The translations under genes and the position numbers were made by a program. Positions 43,136 through 53,376 of a DNA stretch of 64,000 nt are shown one piece after another. The number at the start of each line of letters is the position of its first letter. Within the stretch, counting starts at the first letter, position 1. Source of the stretch: Salinivirgaceae bacterium (GTDB lineage: Bacteria > Bacteroidota > Bacteroidia > Bacteroidales > SZUA-534); contig JAFYYJ010000064.1 of NCBI GenBank assembly GCA_017557605.1, positions 42,767 to 106,766 on the forward strand, given 5' to 3'. The notes below the pieces were generated by a model. The model was not told the origin of the DNA. It made no database searches and saw nothing but the letters and a program-made list of their open reading frames with translations.

Positions 43136-43599
43136 TGCTTTTTTCTTACGTCAATATCGTTGGCAAAATGGCTGTCGGCCTTGCGCTTCATCTGCTCGTA
43201 GCTCTCATAGATGCGTTTCTTCAGATTAGTGGAGCTGACACCGGCGCCGTATGGGAAATATACCACTGTAACACCTTGTTCCTTAAGGTAATCGTACTTA
43301 CCTGTCCAGTCATCGCCAACAACAAAAACATCGAAATTCAGTTTTTTTACTTTGTCGGTGTGGTCGAGCGAATGTTGCGGAATAACAATGTCGGGATATT
43401 TCAAGGCCTTCATCAAGGCGATGCGTTCTTCGAACGGAATTATCGGCTGGCTTTTGTAGCTCTCAACAAGCTCGTCGGTGTTGACGCCGACAATCAAAAT
43501 ATCACCTAATGACCGTGCATATTCCAACATTTTGATATGGTTGGCATGCAGCATGTCGAACGTGCCGCTTGTGTACACAACTGTTTTTCCTGCAATCAT
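43132..43599 (-). CDS. Cytidylyltransferase-like nucleotidylyltransferase
   Basis: A 155-residue member of the nucleotidylyltransferase family with an HxxH motif HANH (18-21) in TSGTFDMLHANHIKMLEYAR, a variant of the HxGH motif in TagD. The YPDIVIPQHSLDHTDK and GAGVSSTNLKKRI regions correspond to the substrate site and the RTxGISTT-like site. Similar enzymes occur beside phosphonate or polyol-phosphate pathways. It is the middle gene of a coupled trio (aminotransferase, cytidylyltransferase, TagF-like transferase), so the CDP-linked product may carry an amino group made by the aminotransferase. Confidence 0.85.
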   Translation of the reverse strand: MIAGKTVVYTSGTFDMLHANHIKMLEYARSLGDILIVGVNTDELVESYKSQPIIPFEERIALMKALKYPDIVIPQHSLDHTDKVKKLNFDVFVVGDDWTGKYDYLKEQGVTVVYFPYGAGVSSTNLKKRIYESYEQMKRKADSHFANDIDVRKKQ

Positions 43600-43601
43600 T
43601 T

Positions 43602-44687
43602 CTATAATAGTTTACGTTTAACCAAATCGTCAAAAACTTCGACAAGACGGTCGATTTCAGCATTTGTAATATTACCAATGTGACCAACACGGAAAATCTT
43701 TTCAGCCATATCGCCGCCATTCGGACAAATCCAAATTCCGTATTCATCCTTAATTATCTCGAAAATCTTATGTGCGTTGACTTCCTGATTGGCTGGCATT
43801 AATGCCGTAACACAATTCGATGAGTCATCCAATGCAGTGAACATCTTGAGTGGCAAATGTTTAATCTTCTCGCGAAAATAGTCGGCACGTTTTTTCGCAA
43901 CAATGTTCATCGCCTCAATTCCACCTGATTTCTCGATTCGCTTTAACTTCTCGTTGAGTTGGATAAGTGTTGCAACGGCTGGTGTGAACGGTGTCTGACC
44001 GCGCTCACCATTGCGCAGATAATCAGCATAATTGAAATACATGCTGCGAACCTTGTTGGTGAAGCAGCGGCGCTGAGCCTCAGCGTCCATAACCGTGAAA
44101 CTCATCGACGGTGGCAACGACAAAGCCTTCTGACTGCCTGTGATTGCCGCATTTACGTGCATTTGTCGCATCGAGAATTTATCGGCTAAAAAACCGCTTA
44201 TAGCGTCAACAAACAGGAAAATGTTGTTCCGTTGGCAAAACTCTCCCACCATCTCCATATCGTAACGGACACCAGTCGATGTTTCGCAGAGTTGCAGAAC
44301 CATTCCCGTATATTGCTCATTGTCATATTTATACAGATTATCCTTTGTCAATGGTTGTCCGTACTCCAAACGGATTTCGGTGAACGGAATCTCATGAATC
44401 TGGCACAATTCGACAAGCCGCTGACCGAAACTTCCTCCATTCACCACCAAAAGTTTATCACTAGTGGTGAAGAAGTTCATGATACCGCCCTCCATACTTG
44501 CAGTTCCCGAACCTGTAAGAAACAAGGCTCGAGAGTCATTGGGCGCGTCGAACAGGCGGCAAAGAATCCGCTCGTTCTCCTGCATCATTGCAGAGAACTC
44601 GGGCGTGCGGAAATAAGGAATTTGCTGCCGGCCGATTTCCATCGTTTCGTTGTCCATCTGGACTGGACCGATTGTGAAATTTATCAT
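43602..44687 (-). CDS. Class V aminotransferase (2-aminoethylphosphonate/alanine-glyoxylate type)
   Basis: A 361-residue PLP enzyme. The Schiff-base Lys is K187 in ITGSQKALSLPPSMSF and the ring-binding Asp is D161 in FLFVDAISGFLADK. The early GPVQMDNETMEIGRQQIPYFRTPEF fits the AEP transaminase/alanine-glyoxylate group. It is followed after 2 bases by a cytidylyltransferase and then a CDP-alcohol transferase, a context that points to making an amino-alcohol or aminoalkyl-phosphonate group for a surface polymer. No PEP mutase gene is visible, so a phosphonate is a guess. Confidence 0.85.
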   Translation of the reverse strand: MINFTIGPVQMDNETMEIGRQQIPYFRTPEFSAMMQENERILCRLFDAPNDSRALFLTGSGTASMEGGIMNFFTTSDKLLVVNGGSFGQRLVELCQIHEIPFTEIRLEYGQPLTKDNLYKYDNEQYTGMVLQLCETSTGVRYDMEMVGEFCQRNNIFLFVDAISGFLADKFSMRQMHVNAAITGSQKALSLPPSMSFTVMDAEAQRRCFTNKVRSMYFNYADYLRNGERGQTPFTPAVATLIQLNEKLKRIEKSGGIEAMNIVAKKRADYFREKIKHLPLKMFTALDDSSNCVTALMPANQEVNAHKIFEIIKDEYGIWICPNGGDMAEKIFRVGHIGNITNAEIDRLVEVFDDLVKRKLL

Positions 44688-44809
44688 TTGAACTTTATTT
44701 ATAAAAGTTTGGCAAATATAGGTTTTCTATTTTTTCCGCTTATCCTCAAATATCAAATCTTTGTCATTTATTATAAGTGCATAAGAACGTTTTGAGTATT
44801 TTCGCATTT

Positions 44810-47800
44810 ATGATACGAAAAGCGCTATCGGTGTTATTTTGGGTTGTCTGCTTCTTTTGTGCCTCGGCGCAAGAAAAATTCATTGTGTTCGACAAACCCG
44901 TAAGCAGCCAGCATAATACTCTAACTGTCAATCGGTTCGATACAAAAGGAATATCGCTGACTGCGCGTTTCGACACCATTGCTATCGCCAATGCCGAAAC
45001 ATTAAAAGGCGATTTCTGCGAGCTGCAGATTGCCGGAGCATACCGCACCGGAGCTATAGGCGAACCTCAACTGCCTGCCATCCGCAAACTGGTTAAAATA
45101 CCGCGCGGCACAGTTTTAAGCGTCGATATAAAATGCAGCGACACAGCGGTTTACTCTCTATCAGATGTAGGTTTTGAGAAGAAACTAGCACCGCGTCAGC
45201 CGTCTCAAAGCAAAAGCAGCACACGGGCAAAATACAAGCACAAAAAACGTTCGTATAAGCGCAATTATTTTACTGACCAACAACTTGTTGCGGTTACAAA
45301 AGTGGGCACCATGCGCGATATGGATTACTATCAGATATCGGTGAATCCGGTACGCTACAACCCGAAACAAAACAAAATCGAGATATTCAATAATATCAAC
45401 ATTGATATCAAATTTAAAGGAAACGGCTCTAAATCAGCCACAAACACATCATCGCCATATTTTGATAGTTCAAAATCGGAAAGCGATTCGACATACTCCG
45501 ATTTGACAAAATATCCGGTCAAATACCTGATTATCACGCATTCTGATTTCATTGATTCGCTTCAAGACTTTATACATTGGAAACGACAGAAAGGTTTTGA
45601 TGTGATTGTGGCTACAACTGACAGCATCGGCAGTTCAGCTGCCGCCATAAAAGCTTGGGTTGCAAGCCAATACAATTCCGCGACTAACGACAGCCCAGCA
45701 CCGTCGTTCTTGCTGCTGGCCGCCGACACCGACAAAATTCCATGTTCGCAAACCGGCGAGAGCTCCGGCAAGGGTACCGACCTCTACTACGCTTGCATGG
45801 ACGGCGCTGACGACATCATCCCAGACTTGTACTACGGGCGATTCTCGGCACGCACAGCCTCTCAAATAAAGGCCATGGCCGACAAAACCATCGCTTACGA
45901 GAAGTTCCAATTTATCGATTCTTCGTATCTTGCAAAAGCCACATTGATAGCTGGTTACGACGGCTCATATCGTGCAAGCGTAGGCATTCCGACGCTGAAT
46001 TACATCACGCGCAACCGCATCAATGCGAACAACGGATACAAGACAGTCAACAAATTTACAAATAGCTACACCAACTGCTACGCCGACACATCGGTCTCAG
46101 TAGGCTTGATGACCTACACCGCACATGGAACTTCAACAACTTGGGTTAATCCGGAGCTCACTCAAACCAAAGTGAACAATTTCTCCAACTCAGGCAAGTT
46201 CCCGTTTGTCATAGCAAACTGCTGCTACTCAGGCAATCTTGCCACAACCGAATGTCTTGGCGAGACATGGCTTCGGAAAAAAGACGGTGGTGCTGTGGCC
46301 TACATCGGCTCAGCGCCACAAAGCTGGTGGCAGGAAGATTTCTATTGGGCAGTGGGCGCTCATGATTACAGAAGCGGCGTCTGCCCTGACACAAGCGCAA
46401 CTACCATCGGTGCCTTCGATGCTCCATTTGTATCGGACTTCAATTGTGGCGATGCGTTGGTTTTTGCTGGAAACCTTGCCGTGTCGGAAGCGCACGACAA
46501 TAATTACTCAAGCAATGTATCTACCCGCTACTACTGGGAGGCATACAGCTATTTTGGCGACCCGTCACTGCTTGTTTACTTTGGCATTCCAAGAGCAAAC
46601 AACGTGTCGTACGAGCCGGCGCTGCCAATCGGCGTTCCGGCGGTGACTGTTGAGGCCGAAGCGGGCTCGTATGTGGCCATATCGAAAGACAGCATCCTGC
46701 TTGGAGCCGCCATTGTCAAGCGCGGACAAACAGCTGTAACTATCAGTATTCCTGCAGTAACCGAACCGGGGCCGCTCACTGTCGTTGTCACAAAAGCGCA
46801 GCGCAAGCCTCACTTCGGACATATCGAGCTGATTGTTCCAAACAGACCATATATCATATTATCAGGAGCATACACCAACCGTCTGACCAACGACAGCACC
46901 TTGATACTGAACCTGGCCTTGCGGAATATAAGCCAAGTGGTAGCCAAAAACACAAAAATTGACGGCATAACATCATCAAGCGAATATGTAAAAAGCATAA
47001 CTCCAATAAATTACTCCATTGGGCAGATGCTTTGTCAGACAACCGACACCATTGCAGCCTGTCAGGTGGAATTGCACAAAAACATCCCTGACCAAACTCA
47101 GATTCCGTTTATAATAAATGTCATCGACAGCGAAAAGTTTGTATTCAACTATAAGCTGACAATAGCCGCGCCTCACATTAGTTTCCAGCCTAATGTGGCC
47201 ATTATGAAAGATAGCGTCAGCAGCACATTTATGCCAGGCGACACCGTTGATTTGGGCATCACTATCACAAACAAAGGACACGTTGGCCTTTCTGCCGCCA
47301 CGCTCACTCTAAAAGCATCTGTCAATCAGCCGTATATCAACATAATAGATGCTTCCAGCAACATCGACACACTGGGCATAAACGAGTCGGCAACCTGCTA
47401 CTTCAAAGTTGCAGCCGACACCGACACCGACATAATGAGCGAGTTCTACTTCGATGTTTCCATCGCTAATTCAGATGCAAGTTATCATAGTTCAGCCGGT
47501 TACGCAATAACCATTGGCAAACCTTTCGATTTACAGGTTGGAAACGGCAGCGAATCGCCCAAAGACTATCCGTTCAACAACTACTACGAATGCAGCATCA
47601 CTGACATACTTTACACCACCGAAGACTTGGGCGACAAGCCGATGAAAATAAAGACAATAGGTTTCGACCTCTCACAAGCGACACCGGCAAGCGAGAAATT
47701 CAGCGGATACCTCAACTTCACTATCAAAGCCAAACCGGTGAGCAACACCGAACTTTCAAATTTCATCGATATGAGCGACGCGGAAACATTGTACACCCAG

Positions 47801-50020
47801 AACAAGCTGCAGCTTCCGACATCGCCCGAGCATTTCACCTTCGAACTCGACAAAGACTACAACTATGACGGCAAGACTAACTTCGCCATCGAAATAAAAT
47901 GGGGCGACAACAACACTTATGTCCCCGAAGCAAAAAGAGCTAAACTGCACTCACACAGCACGTCATCAAATACTGTGGCATACGGAATAAAAGACGAATG
48001 GAGCGAATTGGAATTCGACGGTTGCACCAAAATACGCCCCAACACCACTTTCGGCTATATTCCTTGCAACAAGGCAATAATCTTCGATGTGAAAGACTCC
48101 GACAACCTGCCTGTAGCCAATGCTCAAATAAGCATCTTGGGCGAAACATTGAAAACCGATAGTGCTGGCTTCGCCTATTACTTATATTTCAACAGATTAT
48201 ACAACGAAAATTGCAGGATTTCTGCCGATAACTACTACGACAATAACGTTAGCATCAACACCACCGGCGACACCACTTACATCAGCGTTACACTGACACC
48301 ACTGCCAAGAAACACTGTAACCTTCCATCTGACCGACGCACGCACAGGCGCCGGCATTGCAGGCGCGACCGTGAACATTGATTCAAGAATGACAGCCATA
48401 ACAAACCAGACAGGAGAAGTTGTTATGCTTCTGACACAAAGCCAGCACCAGCTGAACATAACCTCAACCGATTACATAACCGTTTCAGATTGCATTGATG
48501 TGACTACCGACGGCACCATAGCAATAAAAATGTGGCAAAAGCCTTGTCTTACAGTCAGAACTGAAATAAACGGCTCGCCCATCGCCAACACTGCGGTTAT
48601 TATTGCTGGCGACACCATTATGACAAACACCGACGGCAGCGCTGCTATAGGGCGCATTGCTCCTGGCCAATACAACATCTGTCTGTTGCACAATGACTAT
48701 ATCATTACAAATCATACTGTTAAAATAGGAAACACAGACATTGACACCACCTTTACACTTACCGAACTACCCGATGTTACGTTTGTGATTTACGCCGACA
48801 ACAAACTAACCGAAGGCGTTACTGTAACACTCGACGACAGAGTCCAAACAACCGATTCCTGCGGTGTAGCAACATTCAAGCATGTCAGAGACGGGCTGCA
48901 CAATTATATCATAACGGGCAATCTGATAGCCAAATGCAGCGGAACGGTAACCACATCGACAACCAGCACAACCATCACCAAAAGGCTTGAAAAACAGCGC
49001 AGCACATTGGTTTTCAACATAACAGACGACGGCAAGCCAATTGAAGGCATCGGTGTTATAGTCTACGGCCAAACCGTGCGCACCAACGACGCTGGCACAG
49101 CCATATTCAGGCAACTTGTACCTGTCGCAAATCTGTCGTACACCATAACCAACGAGTCGTCGCTCACAGTAAGCGGCGCTACGGCAGTTGACACTGATAC
49201 AGTCTTCGTAAACATCGACATCACCAAAGACCTTGTAAACATCGAATTCTTTGTTTTCGACAGCAGTAAAAGCCCGATTACAAAGGCAAGCATAAACCTG
49301 AACAACAACAAGGTAGAAACAGACCAAAACGGCAAGGCAACTTTCAGCAACATAAAAAAAGGTTCTACTTTGAATTACACCATAAGCAAAGACAACTATG
49401 ATAAAGTGACCGGAAGCATAACTTGCGACAGCAGTTTCACTGTCAGCATAATGATGATGCAACCTGGGCAAGTTCGCCCCGTCCCCCACGACACCTCTAT
49501 CATCAATACTTTCTACTCGCTTACATTCATCTTGACGGACGGCAGTAAGCCGTTATTTGAGGGCGATGTTACTGTGGAGGGTATTGAAAAAATGACAGAC
49601 AGCCTCGGCATTGTGCGATTCGACAGCATCGCCGCCGAAACGCCAATCAGCTACATTGCCAAAGTGACGGGCTACACCACCATTGACGGACAGTCAGAAC
49701 AGTCTGATACTATTACAATTACGGCCGACACCAGCATCACAATTACCTTCAAGGCTATTGAGCTGCCTCCACCGCCGGTTTCCGTAATCGAAAATGCGGC
49801 AAATAGAATCTTCGTCTATCCCAACCCGTCCGACGGTCTTTTATACGTACAAAACGCTGACGGCCAAGAGTTTGTTCTTATCGACAAAAACGGCCGCATA
49901 CTCAAAACCGGCACAATCGACGGTGGCCAAATTGACCTACGACCAATAGACACAGGCGCTTATACATTGATTATCAGACACAAAGACCACATATCGTCAA
50001 TGCAAGTAGTTATTTATTGA
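44810..50020 (+). CDS. Gingipain-like C25 cysteine protease with seven tandem beta repeats and T9SS sorting domain
   Basis: A 1736-residue secreted protease. The ATG at 44810 puts the signal peptide (MIRKALSVLFWVVCFFCASA) first. A propeptide-like region runs to about residue 225. The C25 catalytic domain (about 230-600) has the active His439 in TYTAHGTSTTW and the active Cys in ANCCYSGNL (Cys472, 33 residues later, the same spacing as in gingipain R). A region of Ig-like domains follows, then seven tandem repeats of about 75-80 residues (about 1085-1650) of the CarboxypepD_reg/Ig-like kind, each with 'A..(T/S)D..G.A.F'. The C-terminus (YPNPSDGLLYVQNADGQEFV through to VVIY) is a type A T9SS sorting domain. 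It is likely exported over the outer membrane by T9SS and attached to the surface. Substrates are unknown. Confidence 0.92.
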   Translation: MIRKALSVLFWVVCFFCASAQEKFIVFDKPVSSQHNTLTVNRFDTKGISLTARFDTIAIANAETLKGDFCELQIAGAYRTGAIGEPQLPAIRKLVKIPRGTVLSVDIKCSDTAVYSLSDVGFEKKLAPRQPSQSKSSTRAKYKHKKRSYKRNYFTDQQLVAVTKVGTMRDMDYYQISVNPVRYNPKQNKIEIFNNINIDIKFKGNGSKSATNTSSPYFDSSKSESDSTYSDLTKYPVKYLIITHSDFIDSLQDFIHWKRQKGFDVIVATTDSIGSSAAAIKAWVASQYNSATNDSPAPSFLLLAADTDKIPCSQTGESSGKGTDLYYACMDGADDIIPDLYYGRFSARTASQIKAMADKTIAYEKFQFIDSSYLAKATLIAGYDGSYRASVGIPTLNYITRNRINANNGYKTVNKFTNSYTNCYADTSVSVGLMTYTAHGTSTTWVNPELTQTKVNNFSNSGKFPFVIANCCYSGNLATTECLGETWLRKKDGGAVAYIGSAPQSWWQEDFYWAVGAHDYRSGVCPDTSATTIGAFDAPFVSDFNCGDALVFAGNLAVSEAHDNNYSSNVSTRYYWEAYSYFGDPSLLVYFGIPRANNVSYEPALPIGVPAVTVEAEAGSYVAISKDSILLGAAIVKRGQTAVTISIPAVTEPGPLTVVVTKAQRKPHFGHIELIVPNRPYIILSGAYTNRLTNDSTLILNLALRNISQVVAKNTKIDGITSSSEYVKSITPINYSIGQMLCQTTDTIAACQVELHKNIPDQTQIPFIINVIDSEKFVFNYKLTIAAPHISFQPNVAIMKDSVSSTFMPGDTVDLGITITNKGHVGLSAATLTLKASVNQPYINIIDASSNIDTLGINESATCYFKVAADTDTDIMSEFYFDVSIANSDASYHSSAGYAITIGKPFDLQVGNGSESPKDYPFNNYYECSITDILYTTEDLGDKPMKIKTIGFDLSQATPASEKFSGYLNFTIKAKPVSNTELSNFIDMSDAETLYTQNKLQLPTSPEHFTFELDKDYNYDGKTNFAIEIKWGDNNTYVPEAKRAKLHSHSTSSNTVAYGIKDEWSELEFDGCTKIRPNTTFGYIPCNKAIIFDVKDSDNLPVANAQISILGETLKTDSAGFAYYLYFNRLYNENCRISADNYYDNNVSINTTGDTTYISVTLTPLPRNTVTFHLTDARTGAGIAGATVNIDSRMTAITNQTGEVVMLLTQSQHQLNITSTDYITVSDCIDVTTDGTIAIKMWQKPCLTVRTEINGSPIANTAVIIAGDTIMTNTDGSAAIGRIAPGQYNICLLHNDYIITNHTVKIGNTDIDTTFTLTELPDVTFVIYADNKLTEGVTVTLDDRVQTTDSCGVATFKHVRDGLHNYIITGNLIAKCSGTVTTSTTSTTITKRLEKQRSTLVFNITDDGKPIEGIGVIVYGQTVRTNDAGTAIFRQLVPVANLSYTITNESSLTVSGATAVDTDTVFVNIDITKDLVNIEFFVFDSSKSPITKASINLNNNKVETDQNGKATFSNIKKGSTLNYTISKDNYDKVTGSITCDSSFTVSIMMMQPGQVRPVPHDTSIINTFYSLTFILTDGSKPLFEGDVTVEGIEKMTDSLGIVRFDSIAAETPISYIAKVTGYTTIDGQSEQSDTITITADTSITITFKAIELPPPPVSVIENAANRIFVYPNPSDGLLYVQNADGQEFVLIDKNGRILKTGTIDGGQIDLRPIDTGAYTLIIRHKDHISSMQVVIY

Positions 50021-50080
50021 GGCATTAGGCAAAAGGCAAAAGTGGTTTACGTTTAAGTTTTTTGTTTGCGTTTGCCTTCA

Positions 50081-50088
50081 TATATTTG
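50081..50088 (+). promoter_or_regulatory. -7 box of argS
   Basis: TATATTTG fits TAnnTTTG, 21 bases before the ATG at 50110. TTTG at 50061-50064 is 16 bases upstream, which is short for a -33 element. The box lies after the alternative start at 50062 and supports the downstream start. Confidence 0.45.
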
Positions 50089-50109
50089 CGCTCTCAAAAA
50101 TTGAATGAT

Positions 50110-51903
50110 ATGGACATCCAAAAGTTGCTGAAAGAAACCACCGCAAAGGCCATAAAATCACTCTACTCGGCCGACGCAAACCTTGACCAGATAACGTTTT
50201 CGACAACCCGCAAAGAGTTTGTGGGCGACTTCACTCTCGTTGTTTTCCCGTTTCTGAAAATATCGAAGCAGAAACCCGAGGACACAGCTGCCGCCATTGG
50301 CGCTTTCTTGCGTGACAATCTGGCCGAAGTGGCTGATTTCAATGTTGTTAAAGGGTTCTTGAACATTCAGCTTTCGGCAACTTTCTGGACCGAGTTCCTG
50401 AACGACGCCATTGCTGACGACCGCTTTGGAATGAAGCCAAAAGGCTCGAGCGGCAAGACTTTTATGGTCGAATATTCGTCGCCGAACACCAATAAGCCGC
50501 TGCACTTGGGGCACATCCGCAACAACCTCTACGGCTACTCGGTGGCGCAGATTCTTGAAGCCAACGGCCACAATGTCATTAAGGCCAACTTGGTGAACGA
50601 CCGCGGAATACACATCTGCAAATCGATGCTGGCCTGGCAGAAATGGGGCAACGGCGCAACACCCGAAAGCCTCGGCGTGAAGGGAGACAAACTCGTGGGC
50701 GACTACTACGTGCGTTTCGACAAGGAATACAAAAAACAGATTGCCGACCTTAAAGCACAGGGAATGAGCGACGACGATGCCGCCAACAAAGCCCCAATCA
50801 TTCTCGAAGCCCGCGAGATGCTTCGCAAATGGGAGGCTGGCGACAAGGAAGTTGTTGACCTTTGGAAAACAATGAACGGCTGGGTTTACGCCGGTTTCGA
50901 TGTAACATATAAAGCTTTGGGAATCAGCTTCGACAAGATTTACTACGAGTCGCAGACCTATATGCTCGGCAAGTCGATTGTGATGAAAGGCTTGGAAGAC
51001 GGCGTTCTGTTCAAGAAAGACGACAACTCAATCTGGATTGACCTCACCGCCGACGGTCTCGACCAGAAACTGTTGCTCCGCGGTGACGGCACATCAGTTT
51101 ATATGACTCAGGACCTTGGAACCGCTCATCAGCGATTCGAGCAATACAAACTCGACGAACTGCTGTATGTGGTTGGCAACGAGCAGATTTACCACTTCCA
51201 AGTTTTGAAACTCGTACTCAAGAAACTTGGCTTCGACTGGTCGGACCACATCACACACCTGTCGTATGGAATGGTTGAGCTGCCCGAAGGCAAGATGAAA
51301 TCGCGCGAGGGAACGGTTGTAGATGCCGATGACCTGATTGCCGAAATGGTGAATACAGCCCGCGAGACATCGGACGAACTCGGCAAGCTGCAAGAGTTTG
51401 ACGATGATTACAAATCGCAGATTTACAATATGGTGGGCTTGGGTGCGCTCAAGTATTTCATTCTGAAGGTTGACCCGAAGAAGACTATGCTCTTCAACCC
51501 GAAAGAATCAATCGACTTCAACGGAAACACCGGACCGTTCATTCAGTACACTCACGCGCGCATCTGCTCTGTGCTGCGTAAGGCCGAAGAATCCGGCTTG
51601 AAAGTGGCCGACAAGATTGACGCTGCAACCCAACTCAACGAGAAGGAGATGCAGCTTGCAAAACTCATCTTCGACTTCCCCGCTGTGGTTGCCGACGCTG
51701 GCACAAACTACAGCCCTGCATTGATTGCCAACCATTTGTACAGTCTTGCAAAGGAATACAACCAGTTCTACCACGATTGCTCGATTCTGAAGGAAGAAGA
51801 TGCCAGCATGCGCAGTTTCCGCTTGGCATTGAGCAAATTAACTGCAAAAGTTATCAAAACAGGTTCAGCTTTGATGGGTATTCAGGTGCCAGAGAGGATG
51901 TAA
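50110..51903 (+). CDS. argS: Arginyl-tRNA synthetase
   Basis: A 597-residue class I synthetase. The N-terminal additional domain (about 1-110) is followed by the HIGH motif as HLGH (132-135) in SSPNTNKPLHLGHIRNN. The KMSKS-equivalent is KMKSREGTVV (about residues 396-405), and the C-terminal helical anticodon-binding domain ends in VPERM. ATG at 50110 is chosen over 50062 because it begins the conserved domain and lies after the -7 box. It is monocistronic, ended by a strong terminator (51922-51951). Confidence 0.97.
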   Translation: MDIQKLLKETTAKAIKSLYSADANLDQITFSTTRKEFVGDFTLVVFPFLKISKQKPEDTAAAIGAFLRDNLAEVADFNVVKGFLNIQLSATFWTEFLNDAIADDRFGMKPKGSSGKTFMVEYSSPNTNKPLHLGHIRNNLYGYSVAQILEANGHNVIKANLVNDRGIHICKSMLAWQKWGNGATPESLGVKGDKLVGDYYVRFDKEYKKQIADLKAQGMSDDDAANKAPIILEAREMLRKWEAGDKEVVDLWKTMNGWVYAGFDVTYKALGISFDKIYYESQTYMLGKSIVMKGLEDGVLFKKDDNSIWIDLTADGLDQKLLLRGDGTSVYMTQDLGTAHQRFEQYKLDELLYVVGNEQIYHFQVLKLVLKKLGFDWSDHITHLSYGMVELPEGKMKSREGTVVDADDLIAEMVNTARETSDELGKLQEFDDDYKSQIYNMVGLGALKYFILKVDPKKTMLFNPKESIDFNGNTGPFIQYTHARICSVLRKAEESGLKVADKIDAATQLNEKEMQLAKLIFDFPAVVADAGTNYSPALIANHLYSLAKEYNQFYHDCSILKEEDASMRSFRLALSKLTAKVIKTGSALMGIQVPERM

Positions 51904-51921
51904 AAAATCGATAAAAAAAAC

Positions 51922-51951
51922 GAGAGGCAGTTCCGCAACGGACTGCCTCTC
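51922..51951. terminator. Bidirectional terminator after argS
   Basis: GAGAGGCAG (51922-51930) and TCCG (51932-51935) pair with CGGA and CTGCCTCTC (51939-51951), with one bulged T and a 3-base loop. A-rich before and T-containing after, shared with the convergent lipoprotein gene. Confidence 0.88.
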
Positions 51952-51977
51952 ATTGTTTTATGGCATTGCAATCGGAA

Positions 51978-53255
51978 TTATACAAAACCAACTTTTGCAA
52001 CATCAAATTTAATAGTCAGCATTCCGCCATTCTTCACATAAACAACTTCGATTGACGGATAAATATAGCCCGGCCTGCCCTCCAACTCTTCGGGATGCAC
52101 CTCGTCATAATTGTAGCTGTCGACTGAGAATGTCACCATTTCATCAGTATCCAAATCGTAGATAACGCGAGAGTAGAACCCTTCGTCACGCAGCTTGGCT
52201 ATATAGGCACGCACATCACTCTCGTCGGCGTTAATGATATTCACTTCAATATTATACACATCATCGGTCTGGCAGAAACGCGGAAGCCAAAGTCCCTCCT
52301 TCTGCAATCCCCATTGGAAAATGCGGTTGACAGTCATGAATTGAATTTCACCCTTGCCGGTATATGGGAAAACATATTTGGCAGCTTCCATATCCGAAGG
52401 ATAAAGTTCTGACAACCAACCGGAAGGCAGATATTTTGTGTATTGCGGTATCATCTCCGACGGCTTGACAATCGGGCCACCCTTCTGAACACGTTTTGCT
52501 ATGGCAACGTAGGTATTCTCAAAATCGCTGGCATCAGCAACTTTTTCATAACCAGCAACATCCATAAAATTAATCAATCCAACCGCAGCGCCCGATTCAG
52601 TTGAATACAAGATATTGGTTGTAGTTGGCGAATACTCGGTTTTGATAGCATAAAAAACAGTGTCTTCGAAAGTGTATGTCTGCCAATTGCCATCGTTATC
52701 GTTATAATATTCAGCTGAGAACGAATAAGTTGTGTTCTTACCATCCCAGCCAGTAAAAGCTCCGGGATAGATAGGCGTGCCCATCAATGCGCCGATAGAG
52801 GCCAAAGCTGTCACATCCGAAATATGGAACGTGCTGCCATCGGTTCCTTTAGCAAGCAACTCATTGTCTCTCATATAAATGCCAGGTTCGAAGTCTTCAT
52901 AATGCTTCTTATAATCAAACAAACCTTCCACTTCGTCAAGATTTTGCTTGTCAGCGGCCTTATCCGCCTCGTCACAAGATAATTTATCATCAGCATTTGA
53001 CTTTTCGCAAGTAATGTTCAACCCTGTTTGTTTCAAGGCGTTCACATAAGCTAAGACATCAAGTTCGGTGTTCCACATATACTCAACTTGCGTCAGATTT
53101 TCAGTCACTTGAGTTGTTACTTTCCAACACCAGAAACCATCGGTTCCAGCTTTTGGATTCTCATCATAACCATCATCGTTCGAGTTGTCGGTACTGCAAG
53201 CGGCAAACATCATCACTGTTGCTACGCTCATTAGTGTTAATAAATACTTTTTCAT
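51978..53255 (-). CDS. Lipoprotein of unknown function
   Basis: A 425-residue protein not recognised. The ATG at 53255 (MKKYLLTLMSVATVMMFAAC) gives a lipoprotein signal with the lipobox MFAAC, then an acidic, disordered linker (STDNSNDDGYDENPKAG). The remainder is a mixed alpha/beta domain with aromatic-rich strands such as DGFWCWKVTTQV and a second half with GKGEIQFMTVNRIFQWGLQKE. The last third repeats a similar 'SDVRAYIAKLRDEGF' pattern to an earlier 'LDVLAYVNALKQTGL', suggesting two related domains. It is last in a minus-strand group after the PorE-like gene and may be a surface lipoprotein. Confidence 0.75.
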   Translation of the reverse strand: MKKYLLTLMSVATVMMFAACSTDNSNDDGYDENPKAGTDGFWCWKVTTQVTENLTQVEYMWNTELDVLAYVNALKQTGLNITCEKSNADDKLSCDEADKAADKQNLDEVEGLFDYKKHYEDFEPGIYMRDNELLAKGTDGSTFHISDVTALASIGALMGTPIYPGAFTGWDGKNTTYSFSAEYYNDNDGNWQTYTFEDTVFYAIKTEYSPTTTNILYSTESGAAVGLINFMDVAGYEKVADASDFENTYVAIAKRVQKGGPIVKPSEMIPQYTKYLPSGWLSELYPSDMEAAKYVFPYTGKGEIQFMTVNRIFQWGLQKEGLWLPRFCQTDDVYNIEVNIINADESDVRAYIAKLRDEGFYSRVIYDLDTDEMVTFSVDSYNYDEVHPEELEGRPGYIYPSIEVVYVKNGGMLTIKFDVAKVGFV

Positions 53256-53376
53256 AAGCAATTAATTAATAATTTGAAATTCTTTTATTTAACTCTTTAT
53301 TAGTAATCACAATTTATTTATACGGAATTCGCACAATAAATATTATACGTGTTTCAACTGCAAAAGTTTTAACGCT

